This document shows, in pieces, positions 35,144 through 45,688 of a stretch of DNA of 64,000 bases; the first letter of the stretch is position 1; each line of letters begins with the position of its first letter. The notes below the pieces were generated by a model. It was not told where the DNA came from and did not search any database. It worked only from the letters and a program-made list of their open reading frames with translations. A program made the translations under genes and the position numbers. The DNA is taken from the NCBI GenBank assembly GCA_947623655.1, contig CANQHG010000002.1, positions 50,550 through 114,549 on the forward strand, written 5' to 3'. Origin of the DNA: an uncultured Clostridia bacterium (GTDB lineage Bacteria; Bacillota; Clostridia; Christensenellales; Borkfalkiaceae).

Positions 35144-36679
35144 TTACTCCCATTCGATCGTTGCGGGAGGTTTGGAAGTGATGTCGTAGACCACGCGGTT
35201 GGCATGCTTCACTTCTCCGGCAATGCGGCTTGCCGTCCGTCCGAGCACCTCGTAAGGGATACGCGCCCAGTCCGCCGTCATGGCGTCCACGCTGTGCACG
35301 GCGCGGAGCGCAATGACGTTTTCATACGTCCTGAAGTCCCCCTGCACGCCCACCGTCTTGCTGTCGGTGAGGACGGCGAAATACTGCCAGACGTCCCGAT
35401 CCAGCCCGGCTCTGACAATCTCTTCGCGAAAGATGGCGTCCGCCTCGCGGACGGTCTCCAGCTTCTCCACGGTGACTTCGCCCATGATGCGGATGGCGAG
35501 CGCGGGTCCGGGGCATGGTTGCCGCCAAACGATCTCGTCGGAAAGCCCGAGTTCCTTTCCCACGCTCCGCACTTCGTCCTTAAAAAGGTCGCGCAGAGGC
35601 TCCACGATCTCCTTGAAATCCACAACGGCGGGAAGGCCGCCCACGTTATGGTGTGATTTGATGACGGCGCTCTTGCCGTTGCCGCTCTCGATGACGTCGG
35701 GATAGATCGTCCCCTGCACTAAAAAATCGACCGCGCCGATCTTTTTCGCCTCTCTCTCAAAGACGTCGATAAACAGTTTGCCGATGATCTTGCGCTTCTC
35801 TTCGGGATCGGTCACCCCCCTCAGCGCATTTAAAAAGAGCTCCCGCGCGTCCACTTCGATGAGATTCATCCCCAGTCCGTCGCGAAACACTTTCATGACC
35901 TCTTCGGGCTCGTTCTTGCGGTGCAGGCCGTGATCGACGAACACGCAGGTGAGGTTTTTCCCAGCCGCCCTGTAAACGAGCGTTGCGGCGACGGCGGAGT
36001 CTACCCCGCCCGACATGGCGCAAAGCACTCTCTTGCCGCCGATCTTCTCCTTGAGTTTTGCGACCTCTTCCGCGGCAAAGTTTTTCATCGTCCAATCCCC
36101 TTTCGCCCCGCAGACCCGATAGAGGAAATTTTCGAGCAGACGGTTGCCGTATTCGGAGTGGACGACTTCGGGATGGAACTGTACGCCGTAGATCTTGCGC
36201 CGACGGTCGCCGAAGACGGCAACGGGACAGCTTTCGGTACGTCCGAGCATCGCAAAGCCCTCGGGAAGCGCCGAAACGCGGTCGGTATGGCTCATCCAAC
36301 ACACGCTACTGAGCGGAATGCCCGCAAGGAGCTCGTCTTCCCCGCATAGAGTAAGCAAGGTATTGCCGTATTCGCCCGCCGCGGCATGTTCGACCCCGCC
36401 GCCGAGCGTATGGGCGATGAGCTGGCAGCCGTAGCAGATCCCGAGCACGGGAATTCCGAGTTGTAAGATCTTGGGGTCGACGCGCGGCGCCCCTTTGTCG
36501 TAGACGCTGTTCGGCCCGCCAGTAAAAATGATACCGACGGGGGCGTACGCTTCGATCGCTTCCGCGGTCATCTCGCAAGGCTTCAGGTCACAATAGACGT
36601 TGAGATCGCGCACCCGCCTTGCGATGAGTTGGTTGTACTGTCCGCCGAAATCAAGCACCAGCACTCTCTGATGTTTCAT
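35144..36679 (-). CDS. guaA: GMP synthase (glutamine-hydrolysing)
   Basis: This 511-aa enzyme converts XMP to GMP using glutamine and ATP. The N-terminal class I glutamine amidotransferase has nucleophile Cys82 (GICYGC) and the His169/Glu171 pair (QFHPEV). The ATP-pyrophosphatase domain has its P-loop SGGVDS at 223-228. The C-terminal dimerisation domain ends in the conserved KPPATIEWE. Length is normal for bacteria. It lies downstream of guaB on the same strand, separated by 41 bp that contain a palindromic hairpin. Its own ribosome site (GGAGAAAGT) sits right at the start. It completes the two-step IMP-to-GMP branch with guaB. Confidence 0.98.
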   Translation of the reverse strand: MKHQRVLVLDFGGQYNQLIARRVRDLNVYCDLKPCEMTAEAIEAYAPVGIIFTGGPNSVYDKGAPRVDPKILQLGIPVLGICYGCQLIAHTLGGGVEHAAAGEYGNTLLTLCGEDELLAGIPLSSVCWMSHTDRVSALPEGFAMLGRTESCPVAVFGDRRRKIYGVQFHPEVVHSEYGNRLLENFLYRVCGAKGDWTMKNFAAEEVAKLKEKIGGKRVLCAMSGGVDSAVAATLVYRAAGKNLTCVFVDHGLHRKNEPEEVMKVFRDGLGMNLIEVDARELFLNALRGVTDPEEKRKIIGKLFIDVFEREAKKIGAVDFLVQGTIYPDVIESGNGKSAVIKSHHNVGGLPAVVDFKEIVEPLRDLFKDEVRSVGKELGLSDEIVWRQPCPGPALAIRIMGEVTVEKLETVREADAIFREEIVRAGLDRDVWQYFAVLTDSKTVGVQGDFRTYENVIALRAVHSVDAMTADWARIPYEVLGRTASRIAGEVKHANRVVYDITSKPPATIEWE

Positions 36680-36693
36680 ACTTTCTCCGTTTG

Positions 36694-36717
36694 AAAAACG
36701 CCCGTACGGGCGTTTTT
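36694..36717. terminator. Perfect palindromic hairpin between guaB and guaA
   Basis: A 24-bp perfect palindrome (AAAAACGCCCGT and its complement) begins 4 nt after the guaB stop. It has U-runs on both strands, as an intrinsic terminator does. It could reduce guaA transcription relative to guaB. Confidence 0.8.
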
Positions 36718-36720
36718 ATA

Positions 36721-38788
<2,068 letters not shown>

Positions 38789-38824
38789 GCCGCTCCTTTT
38801 TTCAGCCGTATAACGGTTTTACCC

Positions 38825-38853
38825 ATTCTATCACACGGGCGAAAAAAATGCAA
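38825..38853 (-). promoter_or_regulatory. Sigma-A promoter of guaB operon
   Basis: TTGCAT (38853-38848), a 17-nt spacer and TAGAAT (38830-38825) on the minus strand. The leader of ~30 nt contains a short CCGT/ACGG hairpin before the AAGGAG site. I see no known purine riboswitch. Confidence 0.7.
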
Positions 38854-38906
38854 CCGTATCGATAGAAAAAGTCATGAACTTTCCCCTTTTTTCATATGGA
38901 TATAGC

Positions 38907-39569
38907 ATGAAAAAACACATAATTCCATTATTCTTGCTTTTGATCTTCCCACTCGCTCTCACCGCTTGCGGAAAATCGTACGACTACACCGCCCACATCT
39001 CCGAACTCAGATCGGATATCTTCATGGCGCAAACGGAAGAGTTTTCGCTCACCCTCACGTGCGTGTCGCGCGAGTATCCCTATGCGGCGGACGGGGTTGC
39101 CTGCCCCCGCTCCGACGTGGTGGAAATTTCCCTCATTCCCGCCGTCAAAGAGGAGAGCTACAGCGTCTATTTCAAGACAGCAACGGGCGAACAGGGCGGT
39201 GAAACGGCCTTCAGAAACACATTCGGCGATTTCTTCTTCTCGGAGAGCGTGACGGAGTTCCCCGAGGGAAGCGTGTCTCTCCGCGTCACCTGGGGCAACG
39301 AGACCCGCGAAGTGACGGCAACCTCGGTGAAAAACGAAAAAACGGCGTCTTGCGACCAAGCGCTCGGCTTTGCGATCGAAGCCGAAAAAGAGCGTGTGGA
39401 ACGCATGACGGCAGGCGGCGTGTTTTTGGGTGAGTTTCATGTGCGGTTGCTGAGAAGAGATAAAAATTATTATTATGTGGGGATCATTGATAAGGAAGGA
39501 GAGACGCTCTCCCTGCTTTTGGATAGTGAGACGGGCGAAGTTCTCGCCCGCCGCGACACCCGCGTATGA
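38907..39569 (+). CDS. Small lipoprotein of unknown function
   Basis: This 220-aa protein has a lipoprotein signal peptide (MKKHIIPLFLLLIFPLALTAC, Cys ~21). The mature domain is about 200 residues and mixed alpha/beta. Its C-terminal part (YYYVGIIDKEGETLSLLLDSETGEVLARRD) resembles PepSY-like beta-hairpins, a weak impression only. The ORF track starts at 38874. I use the ATG at 38907 because it begins a standard signal peptide, although its ribosome site is weak. It is followed by dispersed repeats and a terminator at 39694-39724. Confidence 0.8.
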   Translation: MKKHIIPLFLLLIFPLALTACGKSYDYTAHISELRSDIFMAQTEEFSLTLTCVSREYPYAADGVACPRSDVVEISLIPAVKEESYSVYFKTATGEQGGETAFRNTFGDFFFSESVTEFPEGSVSLRVTWGNETREVTATSVKNEKTASCDQALGFAIEAEKERVERMTAGGVFLGEFHVRLLRRDKNYYYVGIIDKEGETLSLLLDSETGEVLARRDTRV

Positions 39570-39594
39570 ACTTCGGCGCCTATATGGAGCCTTG

Positions 39595-39616
39595 TGCCCC
39601 CTCCGAGGAGGGGGCA
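39595..39616. repeat. 10-bp GC hairpin in intergenic repeat cluster
   Basis: TGCCCCCTCC-GA-GGAGGGGGCA, without a U-run. It lies next to the dispersed repeat copy at 39631 and is probably part of the same repeat family. Confidence 0.55.
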
Positions 39617-39630
39617 ACGATTTCAGAATA

Positions 39631-39680
39631 TGCCCACCTCAGTCGCCTGCGGCGACAGCTCCTCCTTGGGAGGAGCCTTG
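39631..39680. repeat. Dispersed intergenic palindromic repeat, copy 2
   Basis: It shares 28 identical nucleotides with 739-766 and the following CTCC...GGAGGAGCCTT hairpin. Two nested stems (GTCGCC/GGCGAC and CTCCTCC/GGAGGAG) suggest a mobile or structural palindromic repeat. Confidence 0.7.
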
Positions 39681-39693
39681 ACATGAGACAAAC

Positions 39694-39724
39694 AAAAACG
39701 CGGCTTTCGCCGCGTTTTTGTTTG
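39694..39724. terminator. Bidirectional intrinsic terminator
   Basis: ACGCGGC-TTTC-GCCGCGT flanked by A5 and T8. It serves the lipoprotein gene (+) and the convergent giant surface gene (-) ending at 39735. Confidence 0.9.
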
Positions 39725-39734
39725 TGATCTTTGA

Positions 39735-42700
39735 TCATTCAGACCATTCGCCGTCATAGAGGTAGACTCCATTATCTTTCTTGATAATGATCTTTGTGGA
39801 AATCTTCCAGCTCTTATCCTCTATAGCAAAGTCGCTGTATTTGTTATCCAGAGTTTTGATCCAATCATTAAAACCTGAATACACCAAATACCCATTTGTG
39901 ACGCCGCCAGTAATTTCCTTTTTTATCTCTTCTTTCTTGTTTCCCTCTTCGCCGTCAAGTTGATAAATGACAAGATTATTCTCATTTTCCCAATAAAGAG
40001 CCAGATAAATAGCATCGTCGCCCTTTGTCAGCTTAAACAGAATTCTTTCCGCGATGCCTTTCGTAAAGACGTCTCCGGCATTGCTAAATCCCCACTTCTC
40101 AATGCCACCACGGACAAATTCAATCGCATCATTGCCATTGTCTTGCGCCTGTGCTTTATTGGGAGCGGCAAATAAGTAATCGTAATCATGCTCTGTCCCG
40201 ATTTCGAACGTAAAAATGTTAGACAAAGTATGATCGTTCATTGACGAGCTGCGCACAACGCCATCCACAGTATCTGTTTGATACACAAGGAGCATCAATC
40301 TGCGCTGGCCTTGAATTCCATAGACGGAAAGCGTGTATTTGAGCAAATCAAGCGTCGCGATCTCACTCTTTTCTACCCGATACAACAACGGCATTGCTTT
40401 GATCGTGAAGTCTGAGTTGTCAAACCATGCATCGTTTGCATCTGCAATATCTTCTGCATTATAGATATCATAGTAGGTTGCTCTTGCTTCAGTATTTTCG
40501 TTTCCGTAGTTTTGAATCTTTCCGTCGGAATTATACAATCTGTATTCGTCAGTTTCGCCTTTCCACAAATTGCTGTACGAACTGCCAAAAGAAACGCTCT
40601 TTTCGCTTGCGTCGATTCCTTTTGCCTGAATTTTATAGGCCAATTCGGTTACTTCGCTATCGGACGGCAATCCGTTTACCGTCATACTGATTTTGTATGC
40701 ATCGGTTGCATACTCAACGGCAACTGTGGCCTCTCCCGATTGCGAGCCCCTCGTATAATTCGCCGTCACGACGGGTTCCGTTTCAAGTTGAACGGGCTTT
40801 CCCTCTTTATCGAAGAATCTGAGGAAAACAATATATTCAGTTCTTGCGGTTCCATTCGCATGAGGGAAGTAGAAATCATACTCTTCGGGTTTTCTCTCAA
40901 AAGTAACAGTCAAGCTCTTTTGAGCGCCGATTTCAAGCGTTTCGTAAGACGTTTCGCCGCTTTGAAGAATTTTTGTCACGCCGTCATCGTCAATAATCGC
41001 AATATAACCCTCTGCGATCGTAAGATTGATTTTAACGACATCGCCGATAAAGTAGCTTTCGCTCTCGAGTGCGGCTGTGTTGCCCTCGCCTGCATTTTCT
41101 ACCTTAAACTGCACATCGGAGGGTTGCTTATCGGTCTTCGGATATACGGCGCGCGCGATCTCGGTCTGTCCCGCGTCATCGGAATAGAAGATGAATGTGT
41201 ACGTCTCGGGATAAGGTTCAGGCGCGCGAATAGCATGAATGTTGAATTGGACATCTCTTGCAACCACAAAGTCATTACCGCTCTGCAATGTCCCATTGAC
41301 ACGAACAGACTTTACAATATCTTGGATAGATTGCATATCTTCGTGGCTCATAGTTACACTGATCCATTCGCCACCATATTGGATAATACTTGTGATTTCA
41401 AGATTTTTGACTTGAGGCGGTTCTTCGCCCGATTGGGTAAACGTGACGACGATGCTCTTGGCGGCGTCGACGGTGATCGTATAGGTCAAAGCGCCTTGCA
41501 GGTCAACCGGTTCGTCGTTGATCTTGACTTCTACGGTATAGCCCTGTTGAAGCGTGATCGTGAGGGTCATCTGCGTATCTTTGGCGATCGCATCCCCTTC
41601 TTTGGGATCGAGCTCGGCCGTGTTGCCTTCGTTTCCGCCGTTATTCACCGTAAGAGTTACCGCAAAAGTCTCGCTCTCGCCCTCAGCAGGTGCAACCTCG
41701 ATATCGAAAGAAGTTGTCGCATCTCCGCCAACCGTCAAATACACCAAGAGATAAACAGTGAACGTTTTTGCCTCTTCGAATTTGTAGGTTTCCATGGGGT
41801 CGATCCCACCGGGTGCCCCGACGCGCATGATAACATTTGTCTGCACCACAGGCTCTCCGGCGCGAGGATAGTAGGTGACGGTAAAGTCGCTCTTGGTAAG
41901 CGTGTCGCCTACATGGAACGATTTCAACACTTCCACTTTCAGTCCTGTAAATTGAACTTCAAGCGTATATTCACCGGTTTGGCTCACTTCGCCATATTGA
42001 TAGGTTACCTTTATCGTATATGTGCCCTCTTCAGTGAAAGCGTTTTCTATCACTTTTCCGTCTTTCTCGATCGAGAGGGTGTAGTCAAATACTTCTCTGA
42101 CATCGTCCTCGCCGAAATGAGCCATAACAGTGAGGTCTTGCGCCGTAAGCGTATCGCCCGTGTAGAATGTCTTTTCCTCTTTTAAGGCAACGGTCACGCT
42201 CGAAAGCAGCGCCAAAGGCTTGCTTTCAACGGTGATGTTATAAGTAGCCGTCTGGTCTTGATAGGTAACGGTAACGGTTTGGGATGCCGTGGTGAGTTTA
42301 CGCTCTTCGTCAAGACCGTCTGCCAATACAGAATAGCCTTCCGTCAAGACGATAGAGAACTCACGCGGTTCATTTTCAGCATTCTTTACGCCGGTGTATT
42401 TTGCGGTGACGACAAGGTTATCGTAGGTGAGCTCGTCGCCCTCGGTGAAATTGTTTTGTACCTTTTCGGTATTCAGCTCGATCCCGTTATATGTCGCCTC
42501 GGAAAGCGGTTTGACTACAACTGTATATTTCACATTTTGTTCCGCACGGGTAACAACGAACTCAATCGATCCGCGTTCCACGTCTTCTTGGGTAAAGATG
42601 CGATCGCCCGCCGTGACGTTTTGATTGCTTTCAAACACATTAAAAACGCCTTCTCCTTTCCATTCTGCAGTTTGGCCATTGTCCCAATACTCCAATAAGA

Positions 42701-45419
42701 CAAGAGTCTTTCTCGGCTCATATCTTTCACCGACGTAGTAAACGGTGATGAGAGTTTCTTCTTGCAGTCCAAACATGATGACTTCAACGGTATAAGGTTC
42801 GCCATACTCCGTGCCGTCTACGTAAATATGTACGGTATAACTACCGGCAGGAGTTTTGCCGTTGGCGTTCTTAAAGATATTGGTGTCATCAACAAAGGAA
42901 TATTTTTGCTCGCCTTGGAAAAGTTCAAAGGTATAGTCGCCCGCCTGAAGCGTTTCATCTTCTCTGCGGTCGCTTTCATAATCCTTTTTCACGATAAGGC
43001 CGTTTGTATCAAAGGCATGGCCGACGTAGAATTTCTTTGTCGCGTTTGTGCTATCAACCGTAATAGTAAACTTTGTAGAGTCCCAAATCGCCGTGACGGT
43101 GACATCGGCATTGACAGTGATCTCCGTACCCGCCATTTTCTCTTCGCCGTTCACGTTCCAGCCGTAGAATTCCCAACCCTCGGCAGCTGCGAGCGCATCG
43201 GGAAGCTTCACCGTGAGGCCTTTATCCCCTGTCTTGGCGGCGGGAGCCTGAACGTCTGCCGCGGCATGATTATTTTCGCCTTCGCCGAGCGAATAGGTAA
43301 CGGTGACTTGTTCGATCCAAGTTGCCGTGTAGGTGACGGTAACGTCGGCATGCGCAAGCGTGAGGGTGAGAGCACCTTCGTTATTCACGAATTCGGCGCC
43401 GCTGACTTCAACCGTCCAACCCGTGAAACGGAACTTCGTTTTTGCGGGATCTTGCGGTTTGGCGACGGTGGCCGTTGCGCCGTTTTCGCTCCTTGTAACT
43501 TCGGGCGCGGCGACGTTTTCGGCTTCCTTAAATACAAATTTGATCTCGACCTGCTCGGCGTTGAACGCGATCTCGATATTCGCCTCGTTGATCGTGACCT
43601 TATAAGCGCCGCTTCCATCGGCCGTGAGCGTTTCTGTGCCGTTCATGACTGTGACCTTATAGCCCGCATCCACTTCGAGCGTGAAAGTCACCTCGGTATC
43701 GTTGTGCAAATAGCCCTCTTGGGAGAACGTGGCCTTGACATGATCGTTCTGTTGCGCCGTGACGGTGTAGAGCTGTTCCCACTGCGCCGTGATCGTGGTG
43801 TTGGCGGTAATCTGAACTTGCGCATCGGCCTCTTGCAACTCTTCGGCTTCGCCGACTTTCCAGCCGAGGAACTCGTGGCCTTCCCATACGGGCGCCGCGG
43901 GCAGAGTATAGGGCACCTGCTCGGTCGCCGTATCCGCTTTATCCTCGGTCCCGTTGCCGTATACGATCGTCACATTGTATGTATGAGGGATCACTTTAAC
44001 GGTGTAGGTCGCAGTTAAATTTCCTTTCTCGTAGGAGACGGTAACTGTGAACTCGCCCGCCTTTGTCATATCGGGGGTGTATGTTACTTTGTAATCCTCC
44101 GCGTCGAGGGCTCTCTCGGAGTCGTCGTCGTAGACAACGGCAACGGTGAGACCGTCGGTGGAGAATTCATCGCCGATATAATACTCGGCCGTATACCCGC
44201 TCAGCTTGAGGGACTTCATCACCCAAATCGTGGGTGTGCCGTTTACATTGCGCCAATAGTCGCTTTCGTCTGCGGGCGTCGCCGCGGAGAAGTAGTAGAC
44301 GTGAACCCCGGGAAGCTTATCGGCAAAAGAAGTGAGCCAATTCTCCGAAGTTCCGTAGTAGAACCAGGCGATCTCGCCGAGCCCCGTGAGCCCGCCGATG
44401 TCGGTGTAAACGTTTTCGCCGATCACGGGAAGCACAACGCCTTTTAGAGCGGAGCATCCTGCAAATGCATCTTGGCCGACGGTTTTGAGCGTGGCGGGAA
44501 GTTCCACAAAATCGAGCGCGTCGAGGCCTTTGAACGCGCCGTCCGCAATAACGAGGGTGCCGTTATTTACAGTGTACTTATATTGACCCCCCCCGTTTTC
44601 CAAAGCGGTTGCAGCGCGGGCCAGACGGGGCGCGGGTACAGGTGCAACCTCGGCAACTTTCACTTTGAGGAGGAATTTGCCGTTATAGAGCGAGTCGAAC
44701 TGCTCGCCGTCTGTCCAGCTCTTTTCTTCCCATGCGGTGCCCGTGAAAGCGTCTTCACCGACGGAGACGACCGTTTCGGGAATGGTAACATCGTCGAGAG
44801 CGGAGCAATCTTTAAATGCGTTCGCGCCGATCGTCTCGGTGCCGTCTTGCAGCTCGAGCTCTTTAATGCCCGTGCAGCCCGCAAACGCGTTGTCGCCGAT
44901 CTCCGCAGTGCCCTGAATCGTCACGTCCGTGATCGTGGTGTTGCCTGCGAAAGCGTTTTCCGCGACGACGACCTTTTTGCCGTTGTATTCCTTGGGAATG
45001 ATAACTTCGGTCTCGGGAGAATCCTTTACGCCCTGAACGACCACTACGGGATTTTTGGGATCGGAATTATCTTCCTGCAAACTGAATGCGACTTTCTTGC
45101 CGCAGATGTTACATTCGCCTTTCCCCAAGTCGACGTCGTGCGAGGTGCCGTCGGCGGGAATGGTGTAGGTGTAACCCTGCCCGCAGACCGTGCAAAAATG
45201 CATGCCGACGCCGGGCGTCACGCATGTCTGCGGATAAATGATGTAGCCGTTGTCTTCGCTGAAGTCATGCTCCGTGCAAGGCTGCGAAGGGCCGGGATTT
45301 TCGTCCGCATGCGCCGTCGCACTGCGGTTGAACGCGATCCCCGCCACGGCGAGCATCACACAGAGCAAGAACGAAAGGACGAAAACGGTTGATTTTTTGA
45401 GCGTTGAATGTTTGCCCAT
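39735..45419 (-). CDS. Giant surface protein A (1,894 aa) with LRR, Big_3-like and Listeria-Bacteroides repeats
   Basis: The signal peptide covers residues 1-38. A four-cysteine-pair region follows (CVTPGVGMHFCTVCGQG, CNICGKK; ~45-110). LRR_5 repeats (~125-215, ~275-335) contain a G8 tract at codon ~276 (ENGGG). Alternating Big_3-like Ig domains (GYTAEYYIGDEFSTDGLTV) and Listeria-Bacteroides repeats (GHEFLGWKVGEAEEL) run to ~1,500, followed by beta-rich domains. The C-terminus (VYLYDGEWSE) has no membrane helix or LPXTG, unlike the upstream paralog. The ATG at 45419 follows AAAGGAGACAGT. The track's start 11 codons earlier lacks a site. It is probably secreted or held non-covalently. The shared N-terminus with the next gene indicates duplication. 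Confidence 0.87.
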   Translation of the reverse strand: MGKHSTLKKSTVFVLSFLLCVMLAVAGIAFNRSATAHADENPGPSQPCTEHDFSEDNGYIIYPQTCVTPGVGMHFCTVCGQGYTYTIPADGTSHDVDLGKGECNICGKKVAFSLQEDNSDPKNPVVVVQGVKDSPETEVIIPKEYNGKKVVVAENAFAGNTTITDVTIQGTAEIGDNAFAGCTGIKELELQDGTETIGANAFKDCSALDDVTIPETVVSVGEDAFTGTAWEEKSWTDGEQFDSLYNGKFLLKVKVAEVAPVPAPRLARAATALENGGGQYKYTVNNGTLVIADGAFKGLDALDFVELPATLKTVGQDAFAGCSALKGVVLPVIGENVYTDIGGLTGLGEIAWFYYGTSENWLTSFADKLPGVHVYYFSAATPADESDYWRNVNGTPTIWVMKSLKLSGYTAEYYIGDEFSTDGLTVAVVYDDDSERALDAEDYKVTYTPDMTKAGEFTVTVSYEKGNLTATYTVKVIPHTYNVTIVYGNGTEDKADTATEQVPYTLPAAPVWEGHEFLGWKVGEAEELQEADAQVQITANTTITAQWEQLYTVTAQQNDHVKATFSQEGYLHNDTEVTFTLEVDAGYKVTVMNGTETLTADGSGAYKVTINEANIEIAFNAEQVEIKFVFKEAENVAAPEVTRSENGATATVAKPQDPAKTKFRFTGWTVEVSGAEFVNNEGALTLTLAHADVTVTYTATWIEQVTVTYSLGEGENNHAAADVQAPAAKTGDKGLTVKLPDALAAAEGWEFYGWNVNGEEKMAGTEITVNADVTVTAIWDSTKFTITVDSTNATKKFYVGHAFDTNGLIVKKDYESDRREDETLQAGDYTFELFQGEQKYSFVDDTNIFKNANGKTPAGSYTVHIYVDGTEYGEPYTVEVIMFGLQEETLITVYYVGERYEPRKTLVLLEYWDNGQTAEWKGEGVFNVFESNQNVTAGDRIFTQEDVERGSIEFVVTRAEQNVKYTVVVKPLSEATYNGIELNTEKVQNNFTEGDELTYDNLVVTAKYTGVKNAENEPREFSIVLTEGYSVLADGLDEERKLTTASQTVTVTYQDQTATYNITVESKPLALLSSVTVALKEEKTFYTGDTLTAQDLTVMAHFGEDDVREVFDYTLSIEKDGKVIENAFTEEGTYTIKVTYQYGEVSQTGEYTLEVQFTGLKVEVLKSFHVGDTLTKSDFTVTYYPRAGEPVVQTNVIMRVGAPGGIDPMETYKFEEAKTFTVYLLVYLTVGGDATTSFDIEVAPAEGESETFAVTLTVNNGGNEGNTAELDPKEGDAIAKDTQMTLTITLQQGYTVEVKINDEPVDLQGALTYTITVDAAKSIVVTFTQSGEEPPQVKNLEITSIIQYGGEWISVTMSHEDMQSIQDIVKSVRVNGTLQSGNDFVVARDVQFNIHAIRAPEPYPETYTFIFYSDDAGQTEIARAVYPKTDKQPSDVQFKVENAGEGNTAALESESYFIGDVVKINLTIAEGYIAIIDDDGVTKILQSGETSYETLEIGAQKSLTVTFERKPEEYDFYFPHANGTARTEYIVFLRFFDKEGKPVQLETEPVVTANYTRGSQSGEATVAVEYATDAYKISMTVNGLPSDSEVTELAYKIQAKGIDASEKSVSFGSSYSNLWKGETDEYRLYNSDGKIQNYGNENTEARATYYDIYNAEDIADANDAWFDNSDFTIKAMPLLYRVEKSEIATLDLLKYTLSVYGIQGQRRLMLLVYQTDTVDGVVRSSSMNDHTLSNIFTFEIGTEHDYDYLFAAPNKAQAQDNGNDAIEFVRGGIEKWGFSNAGDVFTKGIAERILFKLTKGDDAIYLALYWENENNLVIYQLDGEEGNKKEEIKKEITGGVTNGYLVYSGFNDWIKTLDNKYSDFAIEDKSWKISTKIIIKKDNGVYLYDGEWSE
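44587..44594. repeat. G8 tract inside giant surface protein A coding sequence
   Basis: On the coding strand, AAC GGG GGG GGT (Asn-Gly-Gly-Gly). One extra G gives TCA ATA TAA, and one missing G reaches TAA after six codons. It has the properties of a phase-variation tract. Confidence 0.8.
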
Positions 45420-45480
45420 ACTGTCTCCTTTGCCCGATATCCGCTCCCCCACGGCTTACGGGCGATATTAAATCATTCTT

Positions 45481-45509
45481 ATTTTACATGAAATGTTTGA
45501 TATTGTCAA
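45481..45509 (-). promoter_or_regulatory. Sigma-A promoter of giant surface protein A gene
   Basis: TTGACA (45509-45504), a 17-nt spacer and TAAAAT (45486-45481) on the minus strand, about 60 nt before the ATG. The arrangement is nearly identical to that of the paralog's promoter at 52746-52774. Confidence 0.85.
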
Positions 45510-45647
45510 TATCATTCGAAAAAAATGATAGAAAGATTGTATAAAACTTTAAATATTTTCATATTGAAATTATACCGAAATAAAAAGGGTATAAATATAG
45601 TATGCCATTTACACGCCCGTCGGGGGGAAGTCTTGCGTCCAAACATA

Positions 45648-45675
45648 AAAAAACTCCCCCGAGGGGGAGTTTTTT
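45648..45675. terminator. Intrinsic terminator after giant surface protein B
   Basis: AAAAAACTCCCC / GGGGAGTTTTTT with a short loop, 13 nt after the stop at 45689. U-runs lie on both strands. Confidence 0.88.
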
Positions 45676-45688
45676 AATGACGCGCAAT

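Noticed and set aside
38789-38830. Riboswitch in the guaB operon leader
   Set aside because: The leader is only ~30 nt with one small CCGT/ACGG stem. It does not fit purine or other known aptamers.
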